Assembly: GCF_003259375.1 (NCBI RefSeq)
Contig: NZ_QLLN01000003.1
Span: 486,955-550,954 of the forward strand
From: Arenibacter echinorum
GTDB taxonomy: Bacteria > Bacteroidota > Bacteroidia > Flavobacteriales > Flavobacteriaceae
Reading direction: 5' to 3'
Length of the DNA stretch: 64,000 bases
The notes under the pieces were generated by a model. It ran no database searches, was not told the DNA's origin, and saw only the letters and a list, made by a program, of their open reading frames with translations. The position numbers were made by a program, and so were the translations under genes. Positions 54,169 through 62,665 of this stretch are shown here, in pieces; positions within the stretch are counted from its first letter, which is position 1, and each line of letters starts with the position of its first letter.

Positions 54169-54549
54169 TTACTGTATTTTAATTGCGGTTCCTGTGGATT
54201 TTTTGGTACTGCCCACAACGTTATATTCAAATGTATACGAATTATCGCTAGTGAACAAAATCTTCATATGAATTGATTTTTCTTCTGCCATGTTCTTGGG
54301 ATGTAGTTTCTTAACGATATACTCGCAATCATTTATCCACCTAACTGAAGAGGTATCCACTTTCTCTTGGAAATAGTCCAATTCAATACTGTCGTTCCTA
54401 ACAAATGTTGTAGTTAGTTCTTCCCCGTTGATCTGCGCATTAAAGGAAAATTTTCCGGTTTTAAAATCGGCGCAATTGCGTTCAGGTTGATAACAAGAGC
54501 ATACCACCAGCATGAGCAGTATTACCCCAAAAGTCATGTTTTTTGTCAT
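54169..54549 (-). CDS. Small lipoprotein, unknown function
   Basis: 126 residues with lipoprotein signal (LLMLVVCSC) followed by a compact beta-rich domain (FKTGKFSFNAQINGEELTTTFVRNDSIELDYF, TSSVRWINDCEYIVKKLHP, YTFEYNVVGSTKKSTGTAIKI). Close relatives in Flavobacteria are often mislabelled DNA topoisomerase IV; nothing here supports that. Possibly co-transcribed with terC (gap of two bases). Confidence 0.7.
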   Translation of the reverse strand: MTKNMTFGVILLMLVVCSCYQPERNCADFKTGKFSFNAQINGEELTTTFVRNDSIELDYFQEKVDTSSVRWINDCEYIVKKLHPKNMAEEKSIHMKILFTSDNSYTFEYNVVGSTKKSTGTAIKIQ

Positions 54550-54599
54550 GCCACAAAATAAAGAAATTTGATGCTGAAATCACTCAAAAAACAAATAAT

Positions 54600-54977
54600 T
54601 CAACTTCCTTTTTCCGAATAAGATTTAAAACTTCCGTCAGAATAAAATATAATAACTTTATCTATGGCCTGAGTCCGTGGTATGGTATCACCAGGCACTT
54701 CACTCTTGACCACTACTTTGGACTCCACCTGCATGTCAGGGGAGACCTTGGCCTTCTTAGGAAAAGAACCCTTACCAAACAACAGCCAATACAGATCAAC
54801 CTCAGGAAAGGAGGCAACAACCTTAAGTACAAATTCCAAACTGGGTTTGTTTCTGCCGGCTAAAAGATGGGAGATACTAGATCGCTGAACACCTATTGTA
54901 TCCGCAAACACAGAAGCGGATAAATCATGGAACTTCAAAATTTGATCTATTCTATTTATAAAATCAGCAGTGTTCAC
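54600..54977 (-). CDS. XRE-family helix-turn-helix regulator
   Basis: 125 residues, GTG start. HTH about residues 8-60 (ILKFHDLSASVFADTIGVQRSSISHLLAGRNKPSLEF), then a Lys/Val-rich linker and a short C-terminal segment (AIDKVIIFYSDGSFKSYSEK). Two dyads of the TTTACA-nn-TGTAAA type lie over its own -7 box and start codon, and two more stand before the M14 peptidase gene on the other side of the 302-base gap. This is the layout of a self-repressing regulator that also controls the peptidase. Confidence 0.85.
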   Translation of the reverse strand: MNTADFINRIDQILKFHDLSASVFADTIGVQRSSISHLLAGRNKPSLEFVLKVVASFPEVDLYWLLFGKGSFPKKAKVSPDMQVESKVVVKSEVPGDTIPRTQAIDKVIIFYSDGSFKSYSEKGS

Positions 54978-55005
54978 AATTGTAAATTTTAATTACAAAA
55001 GTAAT
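54973..55005 (-). promoter_or_regulatory. Putative operators and promoter of XRE gene
   Basis: Dyad 1, TTCACAATTGTAAA (54973-54986), covers the GTG start; dyad 2, ATTACAAAAGTAAT (54992-55005), covers the minus-strand -7 box TACTTTTG (55003-54996). Centres are 19 bases apart. Binding at both would block transcription and translation start, fitting autorepression. Regulator assignment is inferred from position. Confidence 0.6.
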
Positions 55006-55194
55006 TATTTTACGCAAGATTCTAAACATAAACATCAACTATAATTGCAATATATATTAATCTAAAACTTTAAATAACTATAGTATATAAATTGACTGGT
55101 AGTAAAATGTAATTTCATAATAGACAAAGCATATTTCACGGTCAAATGCCCAAAACCTTTCCATAATCTACTGTTATAAACAACTTATCATTGT

Positions 55195-55228
55195 TTACAT
55201 TTGTAAATTATATAATTTACAAATGTAA
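55195..55228. promoter_or_regulatory. 34-bp perfect palindrome, operator upstream of M14 peptidase
   Basis: Bases 55195-55211 are the exact inverted complement of 55212-55228. Each arm is itself a near-dyad: TTTACATTTGTAAA (55194-55207) and TTTACAAATGTAAT (55216-55229), centres 22 bases apart. It ends 13 bases before the -7 box of the peptidase promoter and so covers the -33 region. The same half-site occurs at the XRE promoter. Strong candidate operator. Confidence 0.7.
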
Positions 55229-55241
55229 TTTATTTTGAAGT

Positions 55242-55249
55242 TACCTTTG
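55242..55249 (+). promoter_or_regulatory. -7 promoter element for M14 peptidase gene
   Basis: TACCTTTG matches the Bacteroidota consensus. Start of transcription near 55256 supports the ATG at 55280 and excludes the upstream in-frame TTG at 55235. Confidence 0.7.
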
Positions 55250-55279
55250 CACGGTTCAAACAAAACTAGAGTCTTGCGC

Positions 55280-56407
55280 ATGCCATTAAATTATAAGGAT
55301 ATAAAGGAATTAACGATAAAAGGCAGATACGTTACCGATAAGGACATTGACCCATTTCTAAATAATGTGGCCAAAGATTTTACAATTCAATCCGAAGGAT
55401 TATCGGTAAAAGGACTATCTATAAAAAGTATAGTACTGGGTAAAGGGGAATTGAAAATTTTGATGTGGTCCCAAATGCACGGGAACGAATCCACTACTAC
55501 AAAAGCTGTTTTGGATTTAATAAATTATTTAAAATCGGATTCAGATCTGGCCAGGTTCATCTTAATGGAGTGCACCCTTAAAATTGTCCCCTTATTAAAT
55601 CCGGATGGAGCTATGGCATACACTAGGGTCAATGCAAACGGCGTAGATTTAAACAGGGATGCTCAGGATCGAACCCAACCCGAAAGCATGGTGTTAAGAA
55701 AAATATACGAAGATTTTAAACCCGATTATTGTTTCAACCTACATGACCAACGTACTATTTTTAATGTGGGAAATACCCCAAAACCCGCAACAGTTTCTTT
55801 TTTGGCTCCTGCCCATGACCCTGAAAGAAGTATCTCCAAAACCAGAGGAATTAGCATGCAGTTGATTGTGGCAATGAACGAAGAATTGCAAAAGTTCATT
55901 CCGGGCCAGGTAGGGAGATATGATGACGGGTTTAACAGCAACTGCGTTGGCGATACATTTCAAATGTTGAATATACCCACCATATTATTTGAGTCGGGTC
56001 ATTTTCCTGGAGATTATGACAGGGAAGAAACAAGAAAATATATTTTTACTGCTATGCTCAAAGCCATTGAGGTAATTTCAAAGCGAACCATTGACCAATA
56101 CAACAGGGATTCCTATTTTGATATTCCTGACAACAACAAATTATTTTTTGATATAATAATAAGGAATATCCACCTTCTTGATTCCAAGTATGAGCTGGGC
56201 AATAGTGCAGCTATCCAATTTGTAGAAACTTTGGTTAATGGGAAGATTGAATTTAAAGGCAAATTGGAAGAAATAGGGAATGTAGGAGGCAAATTTGGTC
56301 ACAAATCGTATAATTGCCTATATTCTAAGGACTTAAAGGAGCTTAAAAACAATTCCTACCTGATGGACCTACTCCGAGCTACTGGAATATTTTTTCAAAA
56401 AATCTAA
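55280..56407 (+). CDS. M14-family zinc carboxypeptidase-like protein
   Basis: 375 residues from the ATG at 55280. Zinc motif HGNE (His67, Glu70), third ligand His155 in NLHDQRT, catalytic Glu238 in LFESGHFPGDYD, and NPDGAMAYTRVNANGVDLNRD in between. No signal peptide, so it acts in the cytoplasm, unlike secreted digestive carboxypeptidases. Possible substrates are peptidoglycan peptides or modified amino acids as in the succinylglutamate desuccinylase branch; the exact one cannot be told. Under strong dyad operators; followed by an Lrp/AsnC regulator. Confidence 0.88.
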   Translation: MPLNYKDIKELTIKGRYVTDKDIDPFLNNVAKDFTIQSEGLSVKGLSIKSIVLGKGELKILMWSQMHGNESTTTKAVLDLINYLKSDSDLARFILMECTLKIVPLLNPDGAMAYTRVNANGVDLNRDAQDRTQPESMVLRKIYEDFKPDYCFNLHDQRTIFNVGNTPKPATVSFLAPAHDPERSISKTRGISMQLIVAMNEELQKFIPGQVGRYDDGFNSNCVGDTFQMLNIPTILFESGHFPGDYDREETRKYIFTAMLKAIEVISKRTIDQYNRDSYFDIPDNNKLFFDIIIRNIHLLDSKYELGNSAAIQFVETLVNGKIEFKGKLEEIGNVGGKFGHKSYNCLYSKDLKELKNNSYLMDLLRATGIFFQKI

Positions 56408-56466
56408 AAAAGTTACGGTTTTCATAAAAAAATGATAGATTCATTACATTTAATTCGATATTTTAT

Positions 56467-56474
56467 TATTTTTG
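56467..56474 (+). promoter_or_regulatory. -7 promoter element for Lrp/AsnC gene
   Basis: TATTTTTG fits TAnnTTTG, 18 bases before the ATG at 56493. Short leader expected. Confidence 0.55.
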
Positions 56475-56492
56475 CATTTAAATTAAACACTA

Positions 56493-56972
56493 ATGGGTAA
56501 AGTAAAATTAGACGAAATAGACCACCAAATTCTGGACATGTTAATTGACAATACCAGAACACCGTTTACCGATATAGCAAAAAAGCTTCTGATATCCGCA
56601 GGAACTGTTCATGTTCGTGTAAAGAAAATGGAGGAAGCTGGCATTATCAAGGGATCATCACTAACATTGGATTATGTTAAACTTGGGTATGCCTTTATAG
56701 CCTACGTTGGAATATTTTTGGAAAAAACGCATCAGACGAAGTTTGTGTTGGAGCGATTAAATCAAATTCCAAATGTTACTGTAGCCCATATTACCACAGG
56801 GAAATTTAATATCTTCTGTAAAATACGGGCAAAGGACACCAATCATGCTAAAAATATTATTTTTAAAATAGATGATATTGATGGTATCGATAGGACAGAG
56901 ACCATGATTTCATTGGAAGAAAGCATCAACGACAAAAAACGTCTTATGCACACCATCTTCAACGAAATGTAA
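56493..56972 (+). CDS. Lrp/AsnC-family transcriptional regulator
   Basis: 159 residues. N-terminal winged HTH (about 5-62; DHQILDMLIDNTRTPFTDIAKKLLISAGTVHVRVKKMEEAGII) and C-terminal RAM ligand-binding domain (about 75-150; FIAYVGIFLEKTHQTKFVLERLNQIPNVTVAHITTGKFNIFCKI). Such proteins sense amino acids and control their metabolism. Follows the M14 peptidase by 85 bases with its own -7 box and a strong terminator. Target unknown; the peptidase neighbour may supply its ligand. Confidence 0.92.
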   Translation: MGKVKLDEIDHQILDMLIDNTRTPFTDIAKKLLISAGTVHVRVKKMEEAGIIKGSSLTLDYVKLGYAFIAYVGIFLEKTHQTKFVLERLNQIPNVTVAHITTGKFNIFCKIRAKDTNHAKNIIFKIDDIDGIDRTETMISLEESINDKKRLMHTIFNEM

Positions 56973-56996
56973 TTGTTTTTTAAACACAAGAAATGT

Positions 56997-57037
56997 AAAA
57001 AGTCCCAAGCAGTTTTTGTTTGGGACTTTTTGTTTTT
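56997..57037 (+). terminator. Terminator after Lrp/AsnC gene
   Basis: AAAAAGTCCCAA (56997-57008) and TTGGGACTTTTT (57020-57031), a perfect 12-bp stem with 11-base loop, then G and a T-run. Confidence 0.92.
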
Positions 57038-57096
57038 AAACGGATAAAAACAAGCAAAACTTATTTTGCCTATTGCAAACTTTTATAATTTATTAA

Positions 57097-57612
57097 ATGA
57101 AAAAATCCAATTTACCCAAAGAGGCGTACGACGAGTTTTATGTAACTTATTTATCCGTATTGGACGATAGGGAATTAAAGGTCCTATTGGCGACTGGAAA
57201 AACGGAGTTTGCAGAGTTCATTAAAAATATTCCGGAAGAAAAATTACATAGTACCTACGAAATAGGTAAATGGACCATTGCAGAAGTAATTTTACATATT
57301 ATTGATGCTGAGCGCGTTTTTCAATATAGGGCCCTGCGCTTCCTGCGAAATGACAAAACACCTTTGCCTGGTTTTGACCAAGACTTATTTGTTAAGCATT
57401 CCAATGCGAATTCTAGGACCAAGGATAGCCTAATTGCCGAATTTAATGCAGTTAGAGAGACATCTATCACCCTATTCCATAATTTGGAGAATGAAGATCT
57501 TAACCGTACCGGAACAGCCAGCAATATTGAATGGACCGTAGGAACACTTGGATTGGTAATCTGTGGACATCTAAAACACCATCAACAGATTATTGCCACT
57601 AGATATCTGTAA
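57097..57612 (+). CDS. DinB-family protein
   Basis: 171 residues, four-helix bundle of the DinB/YfiT type. Putative metal ligands: His in ILHIIDAERVF and a His cluster in GHLKHHQQIIATRYL. Members are thiol-dependent transferases (bacillithiol or mycothiol) or unknown enzymes. It stands alone between a terminator and a convergent small gene. Confidence 0.85.
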   Translation: MKKSNLPKEAYDEFYVTYLSVLDDRELKVLLATGKTEFAEFIKNIPEEKLHSTYEIGKWTIAEVILHIIDAERVFQYRALRFLRNDKTPLPGFDQDLFVKHSNANSRTKDSLIAEFNAVRETSITLFHNLENEDLNRTGTASNIEWTVGTLGLVICGHLKHHQQIIATRYL

Positions 57613-57614
57613 GC

Positions 57615-57941
57615 TTAATCCAATTTAGATTCTTCTTCTTCGTGGTTTAATTCCAGTTCCATTTCACCTGAAGGAGATTCGAATGTTTCGGTTTCCGGCT
57701 GATCATCCAATTCCTTTTCCATATTATCCTCAAAATTTGAAATAAAACTGGCCAGACTTTTACTGATCTTTACAAGGTATATAGTATCCTCTGTTTTTAC
57801 TTCCACGGCTTCAATAATTTCTCCATGGACGTTCTTAAACATAATAATATCCTCATCGCCATAGCCATAGGGATACATTTCTATTAGGCGTGCAGCCACT
57901 TCATGACTCAGTTTTTTGTAATCTACAAGTTTACGTAACAT
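57615..57941 (-). CDS. Small conserved acidic protein, unknown function
   Basis: 108 residues, cytosolic. N-terminal part KKLSHEVAARLIEMYPYGYGDEDIIMFKNVHGEIIEAVEVKTEDTIYLVKIS looks folded; the C-terminal third is a highly acidic tail (about 70-108). Similar proteins in Flavobacteria are sometimes mislabelled DNA primase, for which no motif is present. Convergent with DinB, two bases between stops. Confidence 0.65.
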   Translation of the reverse strand: MLRKLVDYKKLSHEVAARLIEMYPYGYGDEDIIMFKNVHGEIIEAVEVKTEDTIYLVKISKSLASFISNFEDNMEKELDDQPETETFESPSGEMELELNHEEEESKLD

Positions 57942-58058
57942 AGCAGGTGGTTTATCCCCAAAAAAATAGGGCGGTTATTTACACTACCTAAACTATATAA
58001 TATTCTCTACCAACCCTATAAAGAGTTGTAAAAGCGGTAATATTAGTATACGTATCCT

Positions 58059-59120
58059 TTATTCAGCGTAGTAAGCAAAGGCTTGTTCCAGTAAATCCGG
58101 GCTTACTTTTATGTCTATCGCCGGTTCACCTATTTTTTTCAACAAAACAAAATTGACATTACCGTGAGAGTTTTTCTTGTCAAATTTCAATAAGGTGAGA
58201 ATGGTATCGATATCCTTCTTTTCAAAATCTACTTTTTTGTACCTCCCTAGAAAGGTTGCCTTAATATCCTCCAAGTCATTCTTGCTTAGCCCAGTCAATT
58301 TATGGGAAAGATAGCCTTCCAATATCATTCCAACGGCAATAGCCTCACCATGCAATAGCAGCTCATGTTCCTTGCTTTCCAAGAAATATGATTCTACGGC
58401 ATGTCCTAAGGTATGTCCGTAATTTAGGATTTTTCTTAGATGTTGTTCTGTGGGGTCCTGTTGTACAACTTCATTTTTAATGGCCACAGATCTAAGGATA
58501 TATTCATCCAAATTGTCAAAACCTGTAAGACCTTTTAAGATCTCCCAATAGGCTGCATCGGTAATAAGGCCATGCTTGAGCATTTCGGCATAACCACTGT
58601 TCAATTGTCTTTGGTCCAATGTATCTAGAAAATCGGTATCCACCACTACTATTTGGGGTTGATTAATAACTCCTACCTGATTCTTCAAGGGGCCAAGATC
58701 AACTCCGGTTTTCCCCCCAACGGAGGCATCAACCATGGACAAGAGGGTAGTGGGTACGTTGATAAAATCTATCCCTCTTTTAAAACAGGATGCTACAAAG
58801 CCTCCAAGATCCGTAACTACACCACCACCAAGGTTTATCATTGCACTTTTTCGGTCCGCATCCAATTCGGACAAAACTTCCCAGACCTGTGTACAGGTGG
58901 CTATATTTTTATTGATTTCACCCTGTTCTATTTCTATAATCTCAAAATCATATTCACCTTCAATTTTCGACATAAAAATAGGCAGACAGCAATTATGGGT
59001 ATTTTGATCTACCAGTATAAATATTTTGGAGTAATTCGATTTTGCCAAATGACTATTAAGGGCTACATAGGCCTTTTCATTAAAATGAACAGAGTAGGTG
59101 GGTGTCGTAATAGAATTCAT
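58059..59120 (-). CDS. aroB: 3-dehydroquinate synthase
   Basis: 353 residues. Second step of the shikimate pathway, turning DAHP into 3-dehydroquinate. NAD-binding stretch GGGVVTDLGGFVASCFKRGIDFINVPTTLLSMVDASVGGKTGVD, and zinc ligands in LNYGHTLGHAVE and LLHGEAIAVGM (His and Glu) are all present. Divergent from proline dehydrogenase. Length normal. Confidence 0.96.
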   Translation of the reverse strand: MNSITTPTYSVHFNEKAYVALNSHLAKSNYSKIFILVDQNTHNCCLPIFMSKIEGEYDFEIIEIEQGEINKNIATCTQVWEVLSELDADRKSAMINLGGGVVTDLGGFVASCFKRGIDFINVPTTLLSMVDASVGGKTGVDLGPLKNQVGVINQPQIVVVDTDFLDTLDQRQLNSGYAEMLKHGLITDAAYWEILKGLTGFDNLDEYILRSVAIKNEVVQQDPTEQHLRKILNYGHTLGHAVESYFLESKEHELLLHGEAIAVGMILEGYLSHKLTGLSKNDLEDIKATFLGRYKKVDFEKKDIDTILTLLKFDKKNSHGNVNFVLLKKIGEPAIDIKVSPDLLEQAFAYYAE

Positions 59121-59182
59121 TATTGATTTATTTACGGCAAAATAAACATTATTTTATATGATAAGAATATAAAATCTGTACT

Positions 59183-59190
59183 TATATTTG
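59183..59190 (+). promoter_or_regulatory. -7 promoter element for proline dehydrogenase gene
   Basis: TATATTTG fits TAnnTTTG, 22 bases before the ATG at 59213. Confidence 0.55.
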
Positions 59191-59212
59191 ATTCCTTAAT
59201 AAATTCATAGGA

Positions 59213-60379
59213 ATGAAGGAAATTTTTGAGGATACGGCAACCGCATTTGCACTTAAAACCGACTCAGAATTAGAAAGGGCATATTTTTTATTCAAACTTA
59301 TAGCAAACGAACCCCTGGTTAAAATAGGTACTGCTGTAACCAACTTTGCCATTAAGGCACACTTACCTGTTGAAAAACTTATCCGGGCCAGTGTTTTTGA
59401 TCATTTCTGTGGCGGGGTAAACGAGGAAGAGTGTTTGGTGGTAGCCGACAAAATGTTCAAAAAGGGGGTAAGCACTATTTTGGATTATTCCGTGGAAGGG
59501 CAAGAAGTGGAGAATCAACTGGATTCCTGTTATGAAAAAGCCTTGAAAACCTTGGATTTTATTAAAGAAAATGCCGCTATACCTTTCATTGTATTTAAAC
59601 CCACCGGTTTTGGACGTTTTAAACTTTATCAAAAGATAACGGAAGGCCAGAGCCTTAATAAAGATGAAAAAGAAGAATGGGCACGCGTTGTGAATAGGTA
59701 CGACAAGGTCTGCAAAAAAGCTCATGACCTGGAAGTATCTATTTTGATCGATGGTGAGGAAAGCTGGATGCAGGGAGCAGCAGATAAACTGGTCGAAGCA
59801 ATGATGCGGAAATACAACCAAAAGAAAGCCATTGTTTTCAACACCTTACAAACCTATAGATGGGATCGGTTGGACTATCTAAAAAGACTCCATAAGGACG
59901 CCATAGAAAACAATTATTTTATTGGGATGAAAGTAGTCCGAGGGGCCTATATGGAAAAAGAAAACGACAGGGCCGAGGAAAAGGGTTATCCATCCCCGAT
60001 CTGTGCATCCAAAAAAGACACCGACGAAAATTTTGACAATGTAGTGGCCTATATGGTGGATAATTTGGATACCATGTCCCTGTTCGCGGGAACCCACAAT
60101 GAGATAAGTAGCTACCGTTTAATGGAACAAATGGAGGCCGGAAATATTCAGCACAACGACCCTAGAATTTGGTTTGGACAACTTTATGGCATGAGTGACC
60201 ATATATCATTTAATCTGGCAAAAGAGGGATACAATGTAGCGAAATACCTGCCTTTTGGGCCGGTCAAGGACGTTATGCCCTATCTAATAAGACGGGCGGA
60301 GGAGAATACCTCGGTGGCGGGTCAAACCAGTAGGGAACTCACCTTGTTGAAAAAAGAACGGAAGCGAAGAAAAATTTAA
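59213..60379 (+). CDS. Proline dehydrogenase
   Basis: 388 residues. FAD enzyme that oxidises proline to pyrroline-5-carboxylate. Barrel motifs: STILDYSVEGQE, VFKPTGFGRF, ILIDGEESWMQ, FNTLQTYRWDRLDYL, MKVVRGAYMEKEN, FAGTHNE, LYGMSDHISFNLA and the C-terminal YLPFGPVKDVMPYLIRRAEENTSV. Single-domain form, so the P5C dehydrogenase must be elsewhere. Its stop overlaps the stop of the convergent DUF4258 gene by four bases. Confidence 0.94.
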   Translation: MKEIFEDTATAFALKTDSELERAYFLFKLIANEPLVKIGTAVTNFAIKAHLPVEKLIRASVFDHFCGGVNEEECLVVADKMFKKGVSTILDYSVEGQEVENQLDSCYEKALKTLDFIKENAAIPFIVFKPTGFGRFKLYQKITEGQSLNKDEKEEWARVVNRYDKVCKKAHDLEVSILIDGEESWMQGAADKLVEAMMRKYNQKKAIVFNTLQTYRWDRLDYLKRLHKDAIENNYFIGMKVVRGAYMEKENDRAEEKGYPSPICASKKDTDENFDNVVAYMVDNLDTMSLFAGTHNEISSYRLMEQMEAGNIQHNDPRIWFGQLYGMSDHISFNLAKEGYNVAKYLPFGPVKDVMPYLIRRAEENTSVAGQTSRELTLLKKERKRRKI

Positions 60380-60756
60380 AAAGCCACAGTCTCTATGACA
60401 GCCTTTTCAGAACAATTTTTCACTTTCAAAATCGCTGCTTTATCTTTCACCATACCCTCAATATAATAAGTTTTACAAGGCGTGGTCTTGGTTTCGCTCT
60501 TGCCAAAGTCCACCTCTCCGTTATATAAAAAACCATTTATATCGGTACTGTCCAATTCCTTTTGGCGGATTAGTTGGCCAATGGCGTCCGAATAGGAAAT
60601 TTGCTTGGACCTAATATCCTTTAGCGTCCTACAATTTGGGAAATAACAGAATTCGGTACCCGTTTCCTGAGATTTTTTCTTTAAAAAAATTGTTAAAAAA
60701 ACTAGTCCTATAGACAATCCCACTAAAAAGAAGCCCAAGCGCTTTATAAATGCCAT
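60376..60756 (-). CDS. DUF4258-like single-pass membrane protein
   Basis: 126 residues. N-terminal anchor helix (about 8-25), then a domain with CYFPNCRTLKDIRSKQISYSDAIGQLI and INGFLYNGEVDFGKSETKTTPCKTYYIEG, resembling DUF4258 proteins. Four Cys in the exported part (CYFPNC, TPCKTY, VKNCSE) could form disulfides. It starts three bases after the alanine dehydrogenase stop, so it is in the same operon. Function unknown. Confidence 0.7.
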   Translation of the reverse strand: MAFIKRLGFFLVGLSIGLVFLTIFLKKKSQETGTEFCYFPNCRTLKDIRSKQISYSDAIGQLIRQKELDSTDINGFLYNGEVDFGKSETKTTPCKTYYIEGMVKDKAAILKVKNCSEKAVIETVAF

Positions 60757-60759
60757 AAA

Positions 60760-61959
60760 CTAAAAAATAAGAAAATTAATATCGCTGTAAGAGAGATCGA
60801 ACCACTCTCCAACAGATTTATTGGTCAGGATACCATGATATAGATATAGACCATTGCGCAGACCCTTATCAAATCGCAAAGCATTTTCAAAACCGCCATC
60901 TTCCCCAATCTTTAACAAATACGGAGTAAAAATATTACTTATGGAAATGGATGCTGTTTTTGGATATCTTGAAGGAATATTGGGCACTCCGTAATGCAAT
61001 ACCCCATTCTTAATCAATATAGGTTTATCATGGGTTGTAACCTCACTGGATTCAAAACACCCGCCCATATCGATACTCACGTCGATAATTACTGCCCCTT
61101 TCTTCATTTGCTCCATCATAGTAGTACTTACTACAACTGGGGACCGATCTTTGCCGCGGGTAGCGCCAATGGCCACATCGCAACGCTTCAATGCCTTCAA
61201 TAAATTTTTGGGCTGTATGGTAGAGGTGTAAACGGTCTGTCTTAAATTGGTCTGGATACTTCGTAATTTGGTAATGGAATTATCAAAAACCTTTACATTG
61301 GCCCCTAGTCCTATAGCTGATCTGGCCGCAAATTCACCCACAGTGCCAGCTCCAATAATCACCACCTCCACCGGGGGAACACCACTTATATTTCCAAACA
61401 TAAGTCCATTGCCATTGTTGGTGGCAGCCATAATTTCAGCAGCGATCAAAACTGAAGATATCCCCGCTATTTCACTCAATGAGCGCACCGCTGGATATTT
61501 ACCATCGTCGTCCCTAATATATTCGAAAGCAATGGCAGTAATCCTCTTTTTGGCCAGTTCCTCAAAATACTTCTTACTTTGGGTCTTGATCTGCAGGGCG
61601 GAAATGATGGTCGATTGCGGATTGATAAACTGGATTTCCTGCAAGGTTGCAGGCTCTACCTTTAAAATAATTGGACAGGCAAAAACTTTCTTGGTATCCC
61701 TTGTTATTTCGCCCCCGGCATTAGTATAATCCACATCGGAATAATTGGCACCATCACCAGCTCCGGATTCAATTAGAATCCTGTGCCCATTGGCCGTAAT
61801 TGCATTTACGGCGTCAGGGGTAAGACAAATTCTCTTTTCCTGGTATTGGTTTTCTTTTGGAATCCCAATAAAAAGCTCTCCTTTTTGTCTTAGGATTTCC
61901 AAAGTCTCTTCTTGGGGCAGTAATTGCTGCTTGCTAAACGGTGAGGAATGTTGGCTCAT
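60760..61959 (-). CDS. ald: Alanine dehydrogenase
   Basis: 399 residues of the AlaDH/PNT family, which interconverts alanine and pyruvate with NAD. N-terminal GIPKENQYQEKRICLTPDAV and Lys-containing VEPATLQEI, Rossmann motif VVIIGAGTVGEFAARSAIGLGANVKVFDN, active-site region SIDMGGCFESS and THDKPILIKNGVLHYGVPNIPSRYPKTAS. Placed between DUF4258 and a membrane gene; tsaE and porX are further upstream, a typical flavobacterial neighbourhood. Confidence 0.9.
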   Translation of the reverse strand: MSQHSSPFSKQQLLPQEETLEILRQKGELFIGIPKENQYQEKRICLTPDAVNAITANGHRILIESGAGDGANYSDVDYTNAGGEITRDTKKVFACPIILKVEPATLQEIQFINPQSTIISALQIKTQSKKYFEELAKKRITAIAFEYIRDDDGKYPAVRSLSEIAGISSVLIAAEIMAATNNGNGLMFGNISGVPPVEVVIIGAGTVGEFAARSAIGLGANVKVFDNSITKLRSIQTNLRQTVYTSTIQPKNLLKALKRCDVAIGATRGKDRSPVVVSTTMMEQMKKGAVIIDVSIDMGGCFESSEVTTHDKPILIKNGVLHYGVPNIPSRYPKTASISISNIFTPYLLKIGEDGGFENALRFDKGLRNGLYLYHGILTNKSVGEWFDLSYSDINFLIF

Positions 61960-62016
61960 ATGCTGTAAATCTGTCAGATATATACCGATATGTATCGAAG
62001 CTATCTAAAATCAAAA

Positions 62017-62583
62017 TTACAATAATTTTTCTTTTGCCATTTCGTCTTTTTGTAGACGCTCTTTTTCTTTAAGTTCTTTTTCCTTATAAGCCTTTAATTC
62101 ACGGTCCATGGCCTCCAAATCAATACCTAGAACATGCTTGTCAAACAACTTTAGACGAATAAAATAAACAAAGGGCATTATGACAATCATTATAGGCAGC
62201 AACCAAAATATTTCTACCTCGTCTATAAACCGATCTTCATAAATAAGGGACACAACCTGAAAAACATACATGGCTATTGGAATCAACAACACGTGATACC
62301 ACCAGTGTTTACAGGTAAAAAACCATAAGACCAAGAGCAATAGGGGTACAAATTTGGCCATAAACAGCCACATTACGGTAATAATACTTAACTGATATTT
62401 ACTTTCATACGTGTAAAAATAAAGATTCAATGTACTACCGGAAGGGAAGAACTTATAGGAATAAAATATTAAGGGGGTCAAGGCAACGATAACCGCCACA
62501 ATACTTCCAATCAGAAGACTTCTCGACTTTTTAGTTTTGTTGCTTTGGTCGAGTTTGCGGAACGGTTTGAACATTTTGGTCAA
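62017..62583 (-). CDS. Membrane protein with charged coiled-coil tail, unknown
   Basis: 188 residues. Basic N-terminus, about four transmembrane helices (about 22-42, 60-80, 85-106, 125-142) and a Lys/Glu coiled-coil tail (about 152-188; LEAMDRELKAYKEKELKEKERLQKDEMAKEKL). No recognised domain. It follows a terminator and ends 58 bases before ald. Confidence 0.65.
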   Translation of the reverse strand: MTKMFKPFRKLDQSNKTKKSRSLLIGSIVAVIVALTPLIFYSYKFFPSGSTLNLYFYTYESKYQLSIITVMWLFMAKFVPLLLLVLWFFTCKHWWYHVLLIPIAMYVFQVVSLIYEDRFIDEVEIFWLLPIMIVIMPFVYFIRLKLFDKHVLGIDLEAMDRELKAYKEKELKEKERLQKDEMAKEKLL

Positions 62584-62611
62584 TTGGGTAATTGTTTACT
62601 CCTATTATAAC

Positions 62612-62645
62612 AAAAAAAAAGGGCTTCTAGTATATAGATGCCCTT
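62612..62645 (-). terminator. Terminator after small repeat lipoprotein gene
   Basis: On the minus strand AAGGGC and GCCCTT pair (outer stem), with an inner TCTA/TAGA stem, followed by a run of nine Ts. Ends the transcript of the small lipoprotein 20 bases past its stop. Confidence 0.8.
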
Positions 62646-62665
62646 CTAAATATGCAAAATATGCC

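Larger units (their letters stand above)
54978..55279. other. 302-base regulatory gap between XRE gene and M14 peptidase gene
   Basis: Very AT-rich. The left end holds the XRE promoter with two dyads, the right end the peptidase promoter with two dyads; the middle part (about 55020-55190) shows no further element that I can name. Confidence 0.6.

Noticed and set aside
54169-54549. Naming the lipoprotein gene DNA topoisomerase IV
   Set aside because: Real topoisomerase IV genes are at 47.3-51.9 kb; this protein has a lipobox and 126 residues, with no ATPase or cleavage motif.
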